In this document: positions 24,431 to 36,026 of the stretch, piece after piece
Numbering within the stretch: position 1 is the first letter of the stretch
How the letters are laid out: each line of letters begins with the position of its first letter
Assembly: GCF_008831285.2 (NCBI RefSeq)
Contig: NC_045139.1
Location: forward strand, 22,736,412-22,800,411
Reading direction: 5' to 3'
Origin: Nymphaea colorata
Lineage: Eukaryota > Streptophyta > Magnoliopsida > Nymphaeales > Nymphaeaceae
Length of the DNA: 64,000 nt
The notes under the pieces: model-generated
What the model was told of the DNA's origin: nothing
Database searches by the model: none
The model's input: only the letters and a program-made list of their open reading frames with translations
Program-made: the position numbers and the translations under genes

Positions 24431-25090
24431 CACTATCTCTTAAGCTCCTCTGGAATGGAGCTCCCGATACAAGGTTTCTTGTTAAACTTTCTGGATAGAA
24501 GCTCCCATATCTTGAGAGCTAGGTGGAAATGGAAAAGGTGGTGTAAATTTGATTTTTCCTCCAACCAAAAAATTGGGCACCTATTCGCACACGACAGACC
24601 CCTCCTTTTTTGATGGCCTTGGGTCGGAAATCTACCTTCACATGGTATGTAGGTAAACCATCTAGCTCTAGGATGAGTATCCCTATTCCAAATGCCGACT
24701 CTCTCTACATAATTAGAGCAGAAGCTCATCCAAAGGTCCCTTGCCTTTAGACCCTTGGCGATCTACCCTCAAAACAAAGATCATCAAGACCTATGCCCAA
24801 TTGAGGCCTGACCAATTGAAGCCTCTGCATCACAAGACCAAAGGTCAGATCAATGATGATATCTGAATCCAAAAGTTGCTTGACAAACATCCTCTTGGAG
24901 TCCTCAAATGTGCTCCATTCTTCCTCATTGATAGACTTAGTGAGGATGGTCCCACCCCAATTGGCATACTAAAACTGCACCTTCCCTCTCCTGAGGCACC
25001 ATGAGACCCCTCCCTTGAGCCGATTCCACAAATGCAAACCGTGTTTAAAAAACTAGGATTGCTTGAGGCTTAGTTTAACCGACCATAGCC
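24430..25090 (-). pseudogene. Decayed coding fragment, possibly LINE-like
   Basis: Minus-strand translation from about 25,040 to 24,750 gives a nearly continuous protein-like stretch (GGVSWCLRRGKVQF, then YANWGGTILTKS, then EEEWSTFEDSKRMFVKQLL), interrupted by stops. Similar W/G-rich segments occur in ORF1-type proteins of plant L1-like retrotransposons, as I remember them, but no reverse transcriptase or endonuclease motif is present here. More frame-shifted coding-like sequence continues to about 24,430. It ends about 230 bp before the left edge of LTR X. Confidence 0.3.
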
Positions 25091-25319
25091 CTCTATGAGT
25101 AACATATTTCTTGTAATAGAATCTAGCACAACTAGAGTTGCAAGTACAAATAAAAAGAGCCAACCTAGTTAGGTGTGGCCCCATTCATCTAAGTGCACTA
25201 AATTTTCTCCTCCCTCAGAATAGGGTCAGTAAATCTTGTCCCACACGATCATGTGCTGATCCTTGGAACTCTCACCATCAGGCCTAAGTATATCTCAAAA
25301 ATGCAGGGGATTGGATATC

Positions 25320-28300
25320 TCAAAAATCATGCATCTTTTAAAATCTACATATATCTAAAAAATAGGCTGATGAACAAGAAGAAATTAACCTAAAGTTTGC
25401 TCATGTCTGGATGATCATAGATCAATGCAAATTCATGTCATAAATCTAAAATGATGCATGCAAAACTAACTCATATAGACATGAAGTCATGTCTCTACTA
25501 GGACTGGGGTATAAGACAAGGACCTAGTAGAGAGATTTGAATCTCAATCCAAAAATTGAGATCATAATTTGAAGAATAATTGTTCTGTTCAAAATAGAGA
25601 TGCTATAAAAGCCAAAATATCATTTCATGTGATTGACACCCGTGATCGAAAATCCAAGTTAAAAGACCTAGTAAATTTGATCTTGTATTCATGATTGGAA
25701 TGTCAGGTTTAAAAATATTGTATTTGGGTTTCATTAAGCGAATACTAATCTAAGATTTATAATCAAAAGTTCATAGTGTAAATCTGATCTAAAATCCAAA
25801 ACCTGAGATCCCATATCAAAAATATTAAATCCAACATGCAAAATACGTGAATTGAAATCCTAAATCTGATATCCAAAATCCACTATATGATATCCATGAT
25901 CTGAGATTTTGGATTCAAGGCTCAATATGGGAAATGTAATCCAAAATCCAAAGTTTGAAGTCCAAGATCCAACATCTAAGATTTAAGATCCAAAATTTGA
26001 GATCCAAGATCCATAATCCATAATCCAATATTTGAGATATAAAATCCAATACTTGAAATTTAATGTCCCATGTAATGGAATTGTGTTTAATTTCAAGGTT
26101 TAGAACATTAAAGATTCATGTTTTTGATCCAATAACTTGATTTGAGATCCAAGATACAAATAGGCTAGGGGTGGACCGGTCAAGAGAACTAGGTTTAGTC
26201 TTACCTACACTGGGTTTAGAGCTACCTAGCAACGACTATAGTTAGTGTGTTTGGTCTTAGTCATACCATGTGATATATAAACTTCACTCAATCTATGTGA
26301 ATGGGTATTTAAAGAAGTTTGACTACATCTACAGTATGAACTGGGTTCATACATAGTGGCCTTTAAGACTGGTATAGGCTAGGTCTTAGAGAGTCGAATT
26401 AGTATTGATCTCCATGCCTACATGGCCTAGGGTTTTTCAAATTATTTTAACGAGATAGATTTTGGAATATTTTAGAGAAAACTACGTTTTGAAATGATTC
26501 GTGTACGAGGACCAAGCTAAATTCAAGTTTTCACATCCCTGAGCTAATGCACAGAAATGATTCGTGTATGAGGACCAAGCTAGTAAGTTGACCCAATCTT
26601 GTTTCAGTCAATGGTGCGTGTGGGTGCAAGGTGGTTCAGTGCATATTAAAAGATAGGTGTAATGCATGATTAAAGAAAACATGAAAGAAAACTATTCTAT
26701 ATGCATGCTTTAAGTAAAACTAAGTAAACAAAAGCAAAGAAATTAAATGAAATAGATAAGGAAGAGAGGCGCATACCTGACCCCTATGCTTTCTCTAAAC
26801 ACATAAAAATAAATCCAATCTAAAAAAATAGACATGCTGTACTACAACATTATGAAAGCAACTAAGAAAAATAAACTAAGTTAGGCATGCTAAAAGCAAA
26901 AAAGAAAACTAAGCTAAACATGCTTAGAAAGCAAAAACTAAACTAAATACGGATAAAGAACTAAATTGCAAATAAAAAACAAGAGGAAACGAATAAATTA
27001 TCTAAAGCTGGTGCCTTGGCTGTGACCACTGCTGTGACATGTATACCTAGTTTGGCTAGGTCCAGGCTAAGTGATAACGTAGCCCAGTCCAAAACTTAGC
27101 TCAAGACTCTTACAAAAATAACTTGTTTTGAGCTAATCCTTGTTTTGAGTATTCAGTTCAAAATTTTCCAACATTGTGGAGCTTCTCAAGGAAAGTTCAG
27201 GTGTGTGGTTTGAAGAATGGGTGAACCTTATAGGAGGGAGAGGGGGCCACTCCATTTGAAACTATTGATACATGACTAAACTTTTTCCTTCTCTATCTCC
27301 TCTCTCAACTCAAAATCATATGTCAAAAATACATTTTCAATGGAATTTTGCTCGCTGCAATCTTGTCCAAACAATGAATTCAATACCGTGAAAAGCCATG
27401 CATGTTTGGAGAAGTGCTCTTTGATTCTTGATATAGTATTTGAATTAACCTTGAATGTGGAGAATGAATGATGTGAGAGTGCAAGGAGGAGAAAACACAC
27501 TTTTAAACCTTATTCTAAAAATTGATATAAATTAGAAAAATGTTCGTCTCAACCACATATAGGTACCAATTTCAATTTGGTATGCACCGGAGTGCTCAAC
27601 TAAGCATTCTATATGTTTCAAGTGCTGACATGAGAATGGACAATAAGCATGAAGTGAGAAAATCATGATACATTTTTTATATATAATGTGCATTAAGTTT
27701 ACATGTGTGCCCTAGTACTGGGTTTGATGCCGATACCAAATCCATATATAGATTCACAAAGTAATGTAGAAGATGGATCTTAATGTGGTATTGGAATTTG
27801 GATTATGATTCGATATCTAAAAAATGACAGAGAATAATGGATCTAGATATATAAGATATATCAGGTCCGAGACTTGGATATGAGATCCCAACATAGAAAT
27901 AAGGCTTGAATATATGATCTAGATCAAAAGTATGAAATGGAGATTTGGAAAAAGCATGGACTGGGACATGGCGGGCTGGGCTAGGTGAGTTCAAGTTGTA
28001 TGACATGTGCTGGACATCGGTTAGGTTCAATTTGGTTCTGCTCTCAGCCTAGGTGTAGGTCTTTGGGAAATTTAGTTTTGATGTATAATTGGGATAGGTT
28101 GAGCCTGGGCTTAGGCTTACCAAATCCATAAATTTTTTTTAAAAAGGTAACATAGATTCATGTGGATCTTAGGTTAGTTTTTTGAGAAATACGTGCATGA
28201 AGGAAAATAACCAAAATACCCTTGTGTGTGATTGTGGTCTGAAATGGGTTCAGATAAAGAGGTGAGCTTGAACTTAGGATCTACAATCAAAGAAGAATCA

Positions 28301-29703
28301 TAACCAAGGTATATGTGACCTTATATCATATCTTTATGTCAAAAAATATGACTCAAAAAAGAAATAACCATTTTCCCCCTATGCGTATTTCCAAAGTTCA
28401 GAATTTTCTTGATCTGGCTGAACCAATCTATGGCTAGGTTCCTAAATAGGCTATGGTAAAATCTTAGTAAAAATTTCCTCCTAGATTGCTATAAAAAACA
28501 AAAATTAAATTTTTACCAAGCCATATACGACACATTTATAAAAGGATACCAAGGAAGTCCAAAAAACAGATTTTTATTGGAACTTTTATAGGTAGAGTAG
28601 AGGGTAATTGGAAAAGCTACTTATCTGTAACAACATACTGAAAGATCAGAGAAATTTGCATTAATTTTGTAGAATTGAGCTCGACAATAGTTTACATAGT
28701 GTAACAACTACTAACAATGAGCCCCTTGGCCTTTAGAATTGAATTGAATTTAACCCAGAAGCTATGAACTCAAACAAGACTAAGGAATTATTTATTTATT
28801 CAAGATAAATGTAATCTCAACTTGGTTTCAGCTCACTCCATGAGGTTGGGCTCAAATTCAACTCAAAACCCTAAAAATAGAAGAGAGAAAACACTCGAAA
28901 CAGAATTAAACTCAAACCGAGAAGAATGAACTCAAGCCAAACTAAGGGAAGCTTGACTTATAGATGACAAACATGGTCCTAGCTTGGTTTCAGCTCATTC
29001 TATCAAGTTGAGCTTAAATTTAACTCAAACACCTAAAAATAGGACACAAAAAATATTCTGATTGAAATTGAACTCATACGGGATAAATGAACTCAAATCC
29101 AACTAAGGAAAACTTGATTTATACATGATCAACATTGCCATAGCTCAGTTTATGCTCAATCTTTCGAGTTAAGCTCAAATTCAACTCAAACACCTAAAAA
29201 TGAGAGAGAGAAAGACCTAGTAGAAATGTGCAAAGTTATTATATGACTAAAACTTGAGTTAGGTGACTCAAAATCAGTGAAATAAAACATTTTGTTCATT
29301 AAGATAAACATGTTTTTAACTTGGTTGAGCTAAATATCATAGTTTATATTTGGGGTGCTGAACTGAGGTATAGGAGAGCTGGCTTCAGAGTTGAGTAACT
29401 TCGGTGAGCTAACTTTGGAGATTCTTGGGTTCATACAAAACTGAGAAATGGCCTAATTCTCCAATGTTAGGCAATTCTCATAAATTTTGGTCAAAATTCC
29501 TACTTTTTAGGTGCAATGATAGGATGCAAGGGCCAAAGGGTAATTTCTAGTTTGGCCAACTTAGTGATGTGGGTCTAGTTGTTCAATGTTGGTGTGAAAG
29601 GTGCTTCCTTGGCATAGAAATGGCCCCTTGTTCTTGAAATTTGGTTTTTGTAAATCGATTTGGTAAAATGGCCATTTGGATTTGTAAGAATTTTGGGTGT
29701 TCA
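25320..29703 (-). repeat. LTR X, 3' LTR (about 4.4 kb)
   Basis: It is collinear with LTR Y (50,048-55,261). Matching landmarks include 'gatgaacaagaaga' near 25,370 and 50,095, 'atcatttcatgtgattga', GATCC-rich word repeats (25,790-26,150), 'gcatacctgacccct' (26,772 and 51,533), the TATA box, 'actaaactttt', and 'aaataaccattttccccct'. The minus-strand start is TGAACACCCAAAATTC at 29,703, preceded by a purine-rich tract. The left edge is set where similarity to Y ends. The LTR carries U3, promoter and a very long downstream part. Open frames such as 27,276-27,500 and 27,803-28,030 lie in LTR DNA and are not genes. Confidence 0.65.
27227..27233 (-). promoter_or_regulatory. TATA box of LTR X
   Basis: The minus strand reads CTCCTATAAGG, at the same aligned position as CTCCTATAAAT in LTR Y (51,851-51,857). 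The shared position supports a retrotransposon promoter. Confidence 0.5.
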
Positions 29704-29708
29704 TAGAT

Positions 29709-29720
29709 GCCCCTTTTTGC
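29709..29720 (-). promoter_or_regulatory. Polypurine tract next to LTR X
   Basis: The minus strand reads GCAAAAAGGGGC, five bases before the LTR start TGAACACCC at 29,703. A purine run just upstream of the 3' LTR is the plus-strand primer site for reverse transcription and fixes element orientation. Confidence 0.6.
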
Positions 29721-30429
29721 TACTGATCTAGGAACAATGCTTAGTGGTAAAGACCAAACACTCATCTTGAAAATGACACTACTTTTTAAATCAAACATTT
29801 GAAAAGGAATTCTCTTTTGAAATTATATATCAGAAAAGATGTCTAGTGTTAATACTAGTGTGATTGCTGGTGAAAATGCTTGAAAATTTTTATGAAATAT
29901 ATGCTTTGGAGTACTTATTTGCATCTGTGTGCCAAAACACAAAAATTTCGCATAAAATGTGAGTTCTTGCAAAAAAGCTAGAAAAATTCATGCAATGCAT
30001 GTACTTGGATGCTTGTTTGCATCAAAACGTAAAAATGTCATGTGAGTGCTTGTGAAATACTTGTAGACTTTGAAAAAATGCATGTAAAATTTGATAAAAT
30101 TCATTTGCTTGTATCTCTTGTATCTTGTAAGGATTGCATGATTTTGTTTTTTGTAGAATAAAAAACATTCCAACTAATGTTTAGAAACTCATCTAAAACA
30201 ATTATTCCCTTTCCAAATAATAAGTCAAGAAAGAGTTGCTTTCTATGTTAGAGGGTTTCTTAGTGCAAGATTTGTCACTATCCTGACTCCTTATGCAATC
30301 ACAAGAAACTTACATTTTAAAAAAAAAATCATCAAGGAATTCTTAGACTTGGTCTCCCTTGACCTTTCAGGTAGGCATTTTGTTTTTAATTTGGCCATTT
30401 TTGGCTCTGTTGTTATTGTTCTTGTTTTC

Positions 30430-30640
30430 TTGAGATTTCAGGCTGATCTTCACCTGTGTCAGAAATATATCTCCACCACAAGCTACTGCGAGGATCCATC
30501 ACTTTGATGTCCATGCTGATTTTTCATGTGTAATGTCACATCAGACTTTCTATAGAACCATTGCAACAAGTTTTGGGTCGATAGATCCCAGACCAGTTGG
30601 CCTTAGGGTACCAGGTGTAGAACACCCCTTGGACTTATAT
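30430..30640 (-). other. Conserved block in the 3' internal region (also at 10,860-11,090)
   Basis: About 200 bp shared between the X-side and Z-side copies, with the best conservation at GGTACCAGGTGTAGAACA. On the minus strand the X copy reads GVFYTWYPKANWSGIYRP and the Z copy keeps FYTWY and YRP. It is either a small coding remnant or a conserved RNA or regulatory segment. It lies between integrase and the LTR. Confidence 0.45.
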
Positions 30641-31049
30641 GCTCGAATTTAGAAGGCTTTACGTGACATGACTAGACAATGTTCATAAATCATACAATTT
30701 TTCAAAAAGATGCAAATTAACTTTACACCTAATTGACACTTTCAAGTACTGATTTGGTGGAACAACTACATTTACCGTGAGACCATCTCTTAACGTTTGC
30801 TATTTTTTATGTTTTGCTTGTTTTACTCGAGTCAACTCAGTCCCTTGCTCTCTAATTGATTCTTGATAAGCTCTTTTTGTTGTTGGTGGGTCAAAGTCAG
30901 TAACATTTGCTAAACATTGATACCCTCTATTTCTTTGAGCTCTCTTCATGGATCATAATGTGGTCTTGTCCAAACTTCTATCTTTTGATGATTATCAAAT
31001 CATTAGCTGAAATTTTCTTGTTCTTATAGAAAGTAGAAATCATTAAGTG

Positions 31050-32260
31050 CTAGTAAGATTCATGACAACTTGTTCAGAATATTTATAAGCATTGAAGCAT
31101 GGAAATGTGAACCAAGGTATGGAAATATGTGTTGAGGTGCTAGTACTTGTGTGAGACAAAATGCAAAATTTTACGCAATGGTCAGTTTACTTGAGGGCGC
31201 CGAAGCCAAAGTCTTATGCCTAGACATGTTTACCAGGGTGCACCAGGGCGTAGAAATCTTACATTAGAATGCAGACATTTTGAAAACTTATGCAAACTAG
31301 TATGTTTACTTGGGTGTGCTGAAGCGTGAAATCTTATGTTAGAGCACATTTACTAGGTGGCACTGAAGTGCAAAATCTTATACCAAACAAAGGATAGTAA
31401 TGCAGTTAATCTCCTACACTAAAACACAAGAAAATTATGCACTAGTACGTTTACTTGAGGCACCAAAGCTTGAAATCTTATGCTGATGCATGTGTACTTG
31501 GGGCGTGAAGTGCAAAATCTTTTACCAGGTAAACCGGTACATTTACTTGGGTGCGCTGAAGTGCAAAATCTATGTCAAGTCACATTTACTTGGGGGCACC
31601 GAACTGCAAAATTTTATACCAGTGCATGTTCTTGTAAAGCTTGTGTGCACCAAAGCACAAAAAATGATGTTCGGAAGCATGGAAAATGTTGTGTTGAAGC
31701 CCAAAATCATTTTGGAAATTTGTGAAATTTTGGCTGCATCAAAATGCAAAACCACGTATGAAATTTGAAAATACAAAAGTGCCAAACCATGTTACTGAAA
31801 ACTTGTTTGCACTTGTGTGTGAATTGAAAACTTTTATGTACTCATCTGCAAAACCTGAAAATTTGCATATGTTTGTGCATTGATGTGCAATTTTTTGAGA
31901 AACTTAGATGCACTAAAATGCAAAATTTGAAAAACTTGTATGCACTGAAGCATGAAAATTATGTTGAATCATGTGCAAAAGCACAAAACTTGTATGAAAA
32001 TAGGAAACTTGTATGAAATTAAACACTTATATATGATTGAAAAATTTGTAGGCATTGAAATGTAAATTTGGAAAACTTACTTGCACCATTGTGCAAAATT
32101 TGAAAACAATATGAAACTTGTATGCTTGAAAGCTTGTGGTCTCTTGAAAAGATTACCAAACTTGAAAAATTGGTATCCACTTGGAGGTGAAAACTTGTGG
32201 ACTATTCTTAGATTTTTGAAAACTTTGAAACTTTTCATGTCGAAAAACTTGTTGTGGCCA
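31050..32260 (-). repeat. Degenerate tandem repeats in the 3' UTR of copy A
   Basis: Two related unit types are visible. From about 31,190 to 31,630 the unit is 44-50 bp, of the form 'acatttacttgggtgcgctgaagtgcaaaatcttat'. From about 31,640 to 32,260 shorter units of about 30-35 bp repeat 'gtgcaaaatttgaaaacttgtatgcact'. Copy B has the same array at 40,230-41,080. They follow integrase and precede the 3' LTR, so they belong to the element's 3' UTR. The small open frames across this array are repeat translations and not genes. Confidence 0.7.
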
Positions 32261-32399
32261 TTCCTGAGCAATTTGTGAAGTTTTATTAAAAAAGATGCCC
32301 TAGTATGAAGGGCCATGAAGAGAATTCATGTATCAAATAGAGATCAGAGACTAGTTTAGCCATCAAAAGAATTGAGAGAGAAATTTTGGTACAACAGGA

Positions 32400-33600
32400 T
32401 TATACTTAAAATAACCTCAAATGAAGAGCATTTATAGGATTAGACAATTTGGCCTTATTGGCATCAATCAATCGATACAAATTCCCTGGCAAAACTTCCT
32501 TGATGACATAAGGCCATTCCCCATTGGGCGATTATCCTAGGGGATGGTTGATCTTAACACTAATTCATTGATTTTGAAAATTCATTTGATCACTAATTTG
32601 GCATAATGTCAACCTACCCTTTGCTGGTATCTCTATGCATGTTCTGTTGCTTGCAATCTTTTCTCATCAAGCATGTCTAACTTTAACACCCATTGTTTTT
32701 ATATTGGTCCATGGATAGTTCAATAACAAATGCAAACTTGTAAGCTGGCATTTATACATGTAAAGAGAGGACCACATCTATGCCATATGTCAATTTGGCT
32801 AGGGTGGCATTAGTGGGAGTTCTGATTATAGTCCTATAAGCCCATAATGTATCATGTAATTTTTCATGCAAATCTCAACTAGTTTCAATAATTCTTTCCT
32901 TGATCTAGGTCAGGATTTTCTTTGTTTCTTCCACTTGGCTCTTTCCCTATGGATAGTAGGGTGCTGAAAAATGATCATTGATCCTGAACTTTGAACAGAA
33001 ATCACGTATTCTTTCATTCTTGAAATATGTTCCATTGTTAGATACGATGTGCTGCAGCACCTCAAACTTGAATAAGATGTTCTTGTGAATGAAAGAGACA
33101 AATGCTTGCCTTCCACGATTCTCAAGGTGATGATTTCTACCTACCTAGTAAAATATCCTATTGCAGCAAGAAAATACTTGTATCCATTTTATGCATTTGG
33201 ACTAATGAGGCCTACCACATCAAATGCCCACATCAAATGTGGCCATAGTGATACAACAAAATATAGATACACTATGAGATCATGTATCACATCCATGTGG
33301 ATTTGACATTTCATACATCTCCTGATGAACTTGTGACAGTCTTGTTGCATGGTTAGTAGTAGCCAGCTTAAATTCACTATTTGAGCAAGTCTAATACCCA
33401 GCATCTCCTCCACAAATTCTTTCATGGGCTTTCCATACCATTTCTTGAGCTTCCTGCTTGTCAAGGCATCGTGAATATTCTAAGCTGAAACCATGTCTGT
33501 ATAAGATCCCTGCTAAAATGAAATACCGACTTGACAAATGTTGTCTTGCTCTTTCCTCTTTCTTTAGCAAATTGGGAGGAAATTCACCAGTCTCCAAGTA
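32400..33600 (-). pseudogene. int: Integrase, copy A (decayed)
   Basis: In minus-strand order, 33,600-33,290 carries the N-terminal zinc-binding region: HERICGGDAGY in place of HEGxCGxHxGG, then QQDCHKFIRRCMKCQIH with the C..C pair. Then come core-domain segments (PLWPHLMWAFDVVGLISP, near 33,250-33,190, matching the W.F..D..GPI start of the catalytic core), the frame-shifted core at 33,125-32,910, and a C-terminal GEWPYVI.EVLPG.LYRL-type segment near 32,530-32,440. Integrase inserts element DNA into the genome. One zinc-ligand histidine appears lost (HxGG to DAGY), and frame changes break the gene. Confidence 0.7.
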
Positions 33601-33820
33601 ATCTTAGATCTTCTGATACCAAGGAGCTTCATTTGAATCTATTTGGTTTATCTATTCTAGAGGATGACATGCTGGTTGAGTTTCTCACCCACCTCCAAAG
33701 CTTTGTATGCTTCATTCTTTTTGAATTGATAATTGGCCCAAGATTGGCTAGACCCTATCCAAATTGATTGAACTCTCTTGAATGAAATAGTTGTAATTCT
33801 TGGAAGTGCTGCACCAAACT

Positions 33821-34110
33821 CTATGTAATCTCCTGATGAGGTTCTAATTTACAATTTTTTATCTTCCATTCTTCATTAACTTGGTTCATGATCATAATGA
33901 GTAGAGAATTACCATAAACATGAACTTTTCTAACACTAAAACTCAGTAGCATTCTGAGTCCATGTATCAAAGTGTCATATTCCACCATGTTGTGAGTGCA
34001 TGTTAATTCCAACTTGAGAGAATAAAAGATTATTTGCTTTTCAAGGGTGAGGAGGAGAATTCCAATAGTTGTTCCAACCATGTTCTTGGAGCCACCAAAG
34101 AACATCATCT
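33821..34110 (-). pseudogene. Archaeal-type RNase H domain, copy A (catalytic residues lost)
   Basis: The frame reads MFFGGSKNMVG, then GILLLTLEKQIIFYSLKLE, HNMVEYDTLIHGLRMLL and VYGNSLLIMIMNQVNEEW. This is the second RNase H typical of Tat-group retrotransposons (FDGS..GAGIG, NN.AEYEAL..GL, V.GDSqLv..Qv.GEw). The first Asp (FDG to FGG) and the GDS Asp (to GNS) are changed, so the enzyme would be inactive. The domain lies between RT and integrase, as expected. Confidence 0.7.
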
Positions 34111-34431
34111 AGGGCTGAGTGGTTTCAATGTGTAAGCCTTGTTCATCTAGAAAAGCATCATTAGCCTTCAATTCTTCAGTTAATGGAAAATCTATTATCT
34201 AATCATCTAATGTTTGTCCTTCAATGGATTTCTAAGGAATGTACTCTAAGTCATACTGCATGAGCACACCTACCACTTGGCAATTCTTCTTGTGAGAAAT
34301 GACTGTTTTGGGATATAGTTGAGAGGGTTTAATCATGAAATCACCTTGACTCCATAGGAGAGCATATAGTGTCCCAATTTTTGACACATTCAAACAAGAG
34401 AGAGACATGTTTTCTCCTTCATTGAATATTT

Positions 34432-35120
34432 CTATTCATAATGAACAAAGGTTTTGTTGACATAATATAATGCATAGTCTGTCTTGCAACCTTCAGCATA
34501 TTGTGTTAAAAATCCTCTGTAAGCGGAGTGGTTAATAGAAATATATAACAATAGGGGATGTCCCAAGACTGGTGGCTTTAAAACTAGAGGATTCAATAAA
34601 TACTGCTTGATACATTCGAAAGATTCATGATTTACTATATATCTCAAGAGTTTGCCTGATTTGACTCCAAACACACATTTTTCAAGATTTAATTTCAACT
34701 TGTATTGGAGAAACCTGTCTTTTGTAAAAGCCTCAATATAATATTGGTGTGTATTTGAGTTGACTAGAACATCATCTATATATGTGTCCATGAACATGTG
34801 CATTTGATCATGAAATCTAGAAGCCATGGCTCTTTGATGTGTTGCTCCTACATTTTTTAATCTGACTGGCATTACTGTACATTAAAAAATCCCCCAAGGA
34901 GTGATGAATGACGTCTTGGGTTGATTTTTAAGAGCCATCTTAATTTGATTGTAAGTGGAATATCCATCCAAAAAAGGGAAAATAGCATGACTTGTTGCAC
35001 TATTAACTGGTGGGTCGATATTGGGCAAAGGGCATGTCCAATTTCCTTGATTTTTGCTTGACTGGGCAGCTCCCTGGTTTGAAAATTATTGGTACTAGCT
35101 TTGAGTCTAGTACAAGCATG
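34432..35120 (-). pseudogene. Reverse transcriptase and first RNase H, copy A
   Basis: On the minus strand, PVKQKSRKL near 35,060 marks the RT N-terminus. A deletion then joins it almost directly to the PLPNID-type segment. F.FLDG, IKMALKNQPKT, MPVRLKNVGATHQRAM and the catalytic FMDTYIDDVLV follow (34,872-34,740). LNLEKCVFGV and IVNHE lie further on. The run ends with ALYYVNKTFVHYE (34,470-34,432), from the first RNase H. Compared with copy B, about 35 residues of the fingers region (CIDFRGLNKATPKDD in B) are missing. Frame changes upstream of 34,872 also show decay. The YIDD catalytic motif itself is intact. Confidence 0.75.
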
Positions 35121-35449
35121 TTTTCATGTGCCCGTGTGAAACTTCCATGTATCTCTTGAGAAATTGTACAAGATTTCCTTCTTCTTCTGAATCTAAGTTG
35201 ACACCATTGTATCATTTTGGAATCTTTTGTGGTGCTAACAATCACCTCCTTTATAGGATCATTAAACAAGGCTGGTGGTTGATCATGTTTTTACAATTGA
35301 GCAAAGTCTATAGGATCTAATTCTAGTTCTGCTTATTCGGATAACTAGACTGGTTCCCGTGGAACTGGCTGTCCTATTTTGTGATTTTATAGACATGTGA
35401 GTTCTTATACTGCCTAAGTTTGGGGTTAATGACAGTTTGGGAATGGGCC

Positions 35450-35690
35450 TGAAGACAATATTGATCATGTAAAGGATTATGAGATGAAATAAGTTGGACA
35501 TGCATTTAGTGTGCATAGTGAGAAAAAATAATAAGAAGAGAGAAGAGATAGACAAATGGATATATGTAAAACTTGGACTTATTGATAAACTTTGAAGCAT
35601 GGGAACCTCCACCGTTCCTACAGAAGTTTAGGGAAAAGACAAGGAAAAGTGAAATAGTGATAACCATTTTCTATTTAAGCTTCTGCTCCT
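35450..35690 (-). other. Probable retroelement intron between protease and RT, copy A
   Basis: Between the lysine-rich end of the protease-side frame (KKLSKKEQKLK, then stop, at about 35,672) and the next coding segment (RPIPKLSLTPN from about 35,450) is about 220 bp without coding character. On the minus strand it is pyrimidine-rich near its end and closes with TATTGTCTTCAG/GCCC. Copy B has the equivalent at about 44,800-44,600, ending TTTTTCATAG/GATC. Ogre-type elements are known to carry a spliced intron at exactly this place. The donor is unclear (GGTTATCAC is one candidate). Confidence 0.4.
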
Positions 35691-36026
35691 TCTTAGATAG
35701 CTTCTTGGTCTTTCTCTTGTTAGGCTTCCTCCTGTAACTGAGACTTGCAGTTCCTTTGTGTTTGGCTTCGCTACTGACTGTTTCGATAATGCCATCTTCA
35801 TTAACTCCTAAACATCTATATGGTTTGTAGCCCATCTTTATCATCAATTTAAGCCCTTTCAATTGCAAAGCAGTTGTATAAAAGATGGTCTTTGGTGGCA
35901 GCTTCGTTGATTCGCTCACCAAGCTTGTAGAAGGTTGGACATTTACACTCCACTATGTTGACTTGCTCCATAATCTTAGGTTCATTCATGCCCAAGCACT
36001 TGAGGCTATGTTTCAAGTACACCTCA

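Noticed and set aside
31140-32260. Repeat array considered as a CRISPR
   Set aside because: Units are contiguous and degenerate without unique spacers, the host is a plant, and no cas genes are present. It is a retrotransposon 3' UTR tandem repeat.
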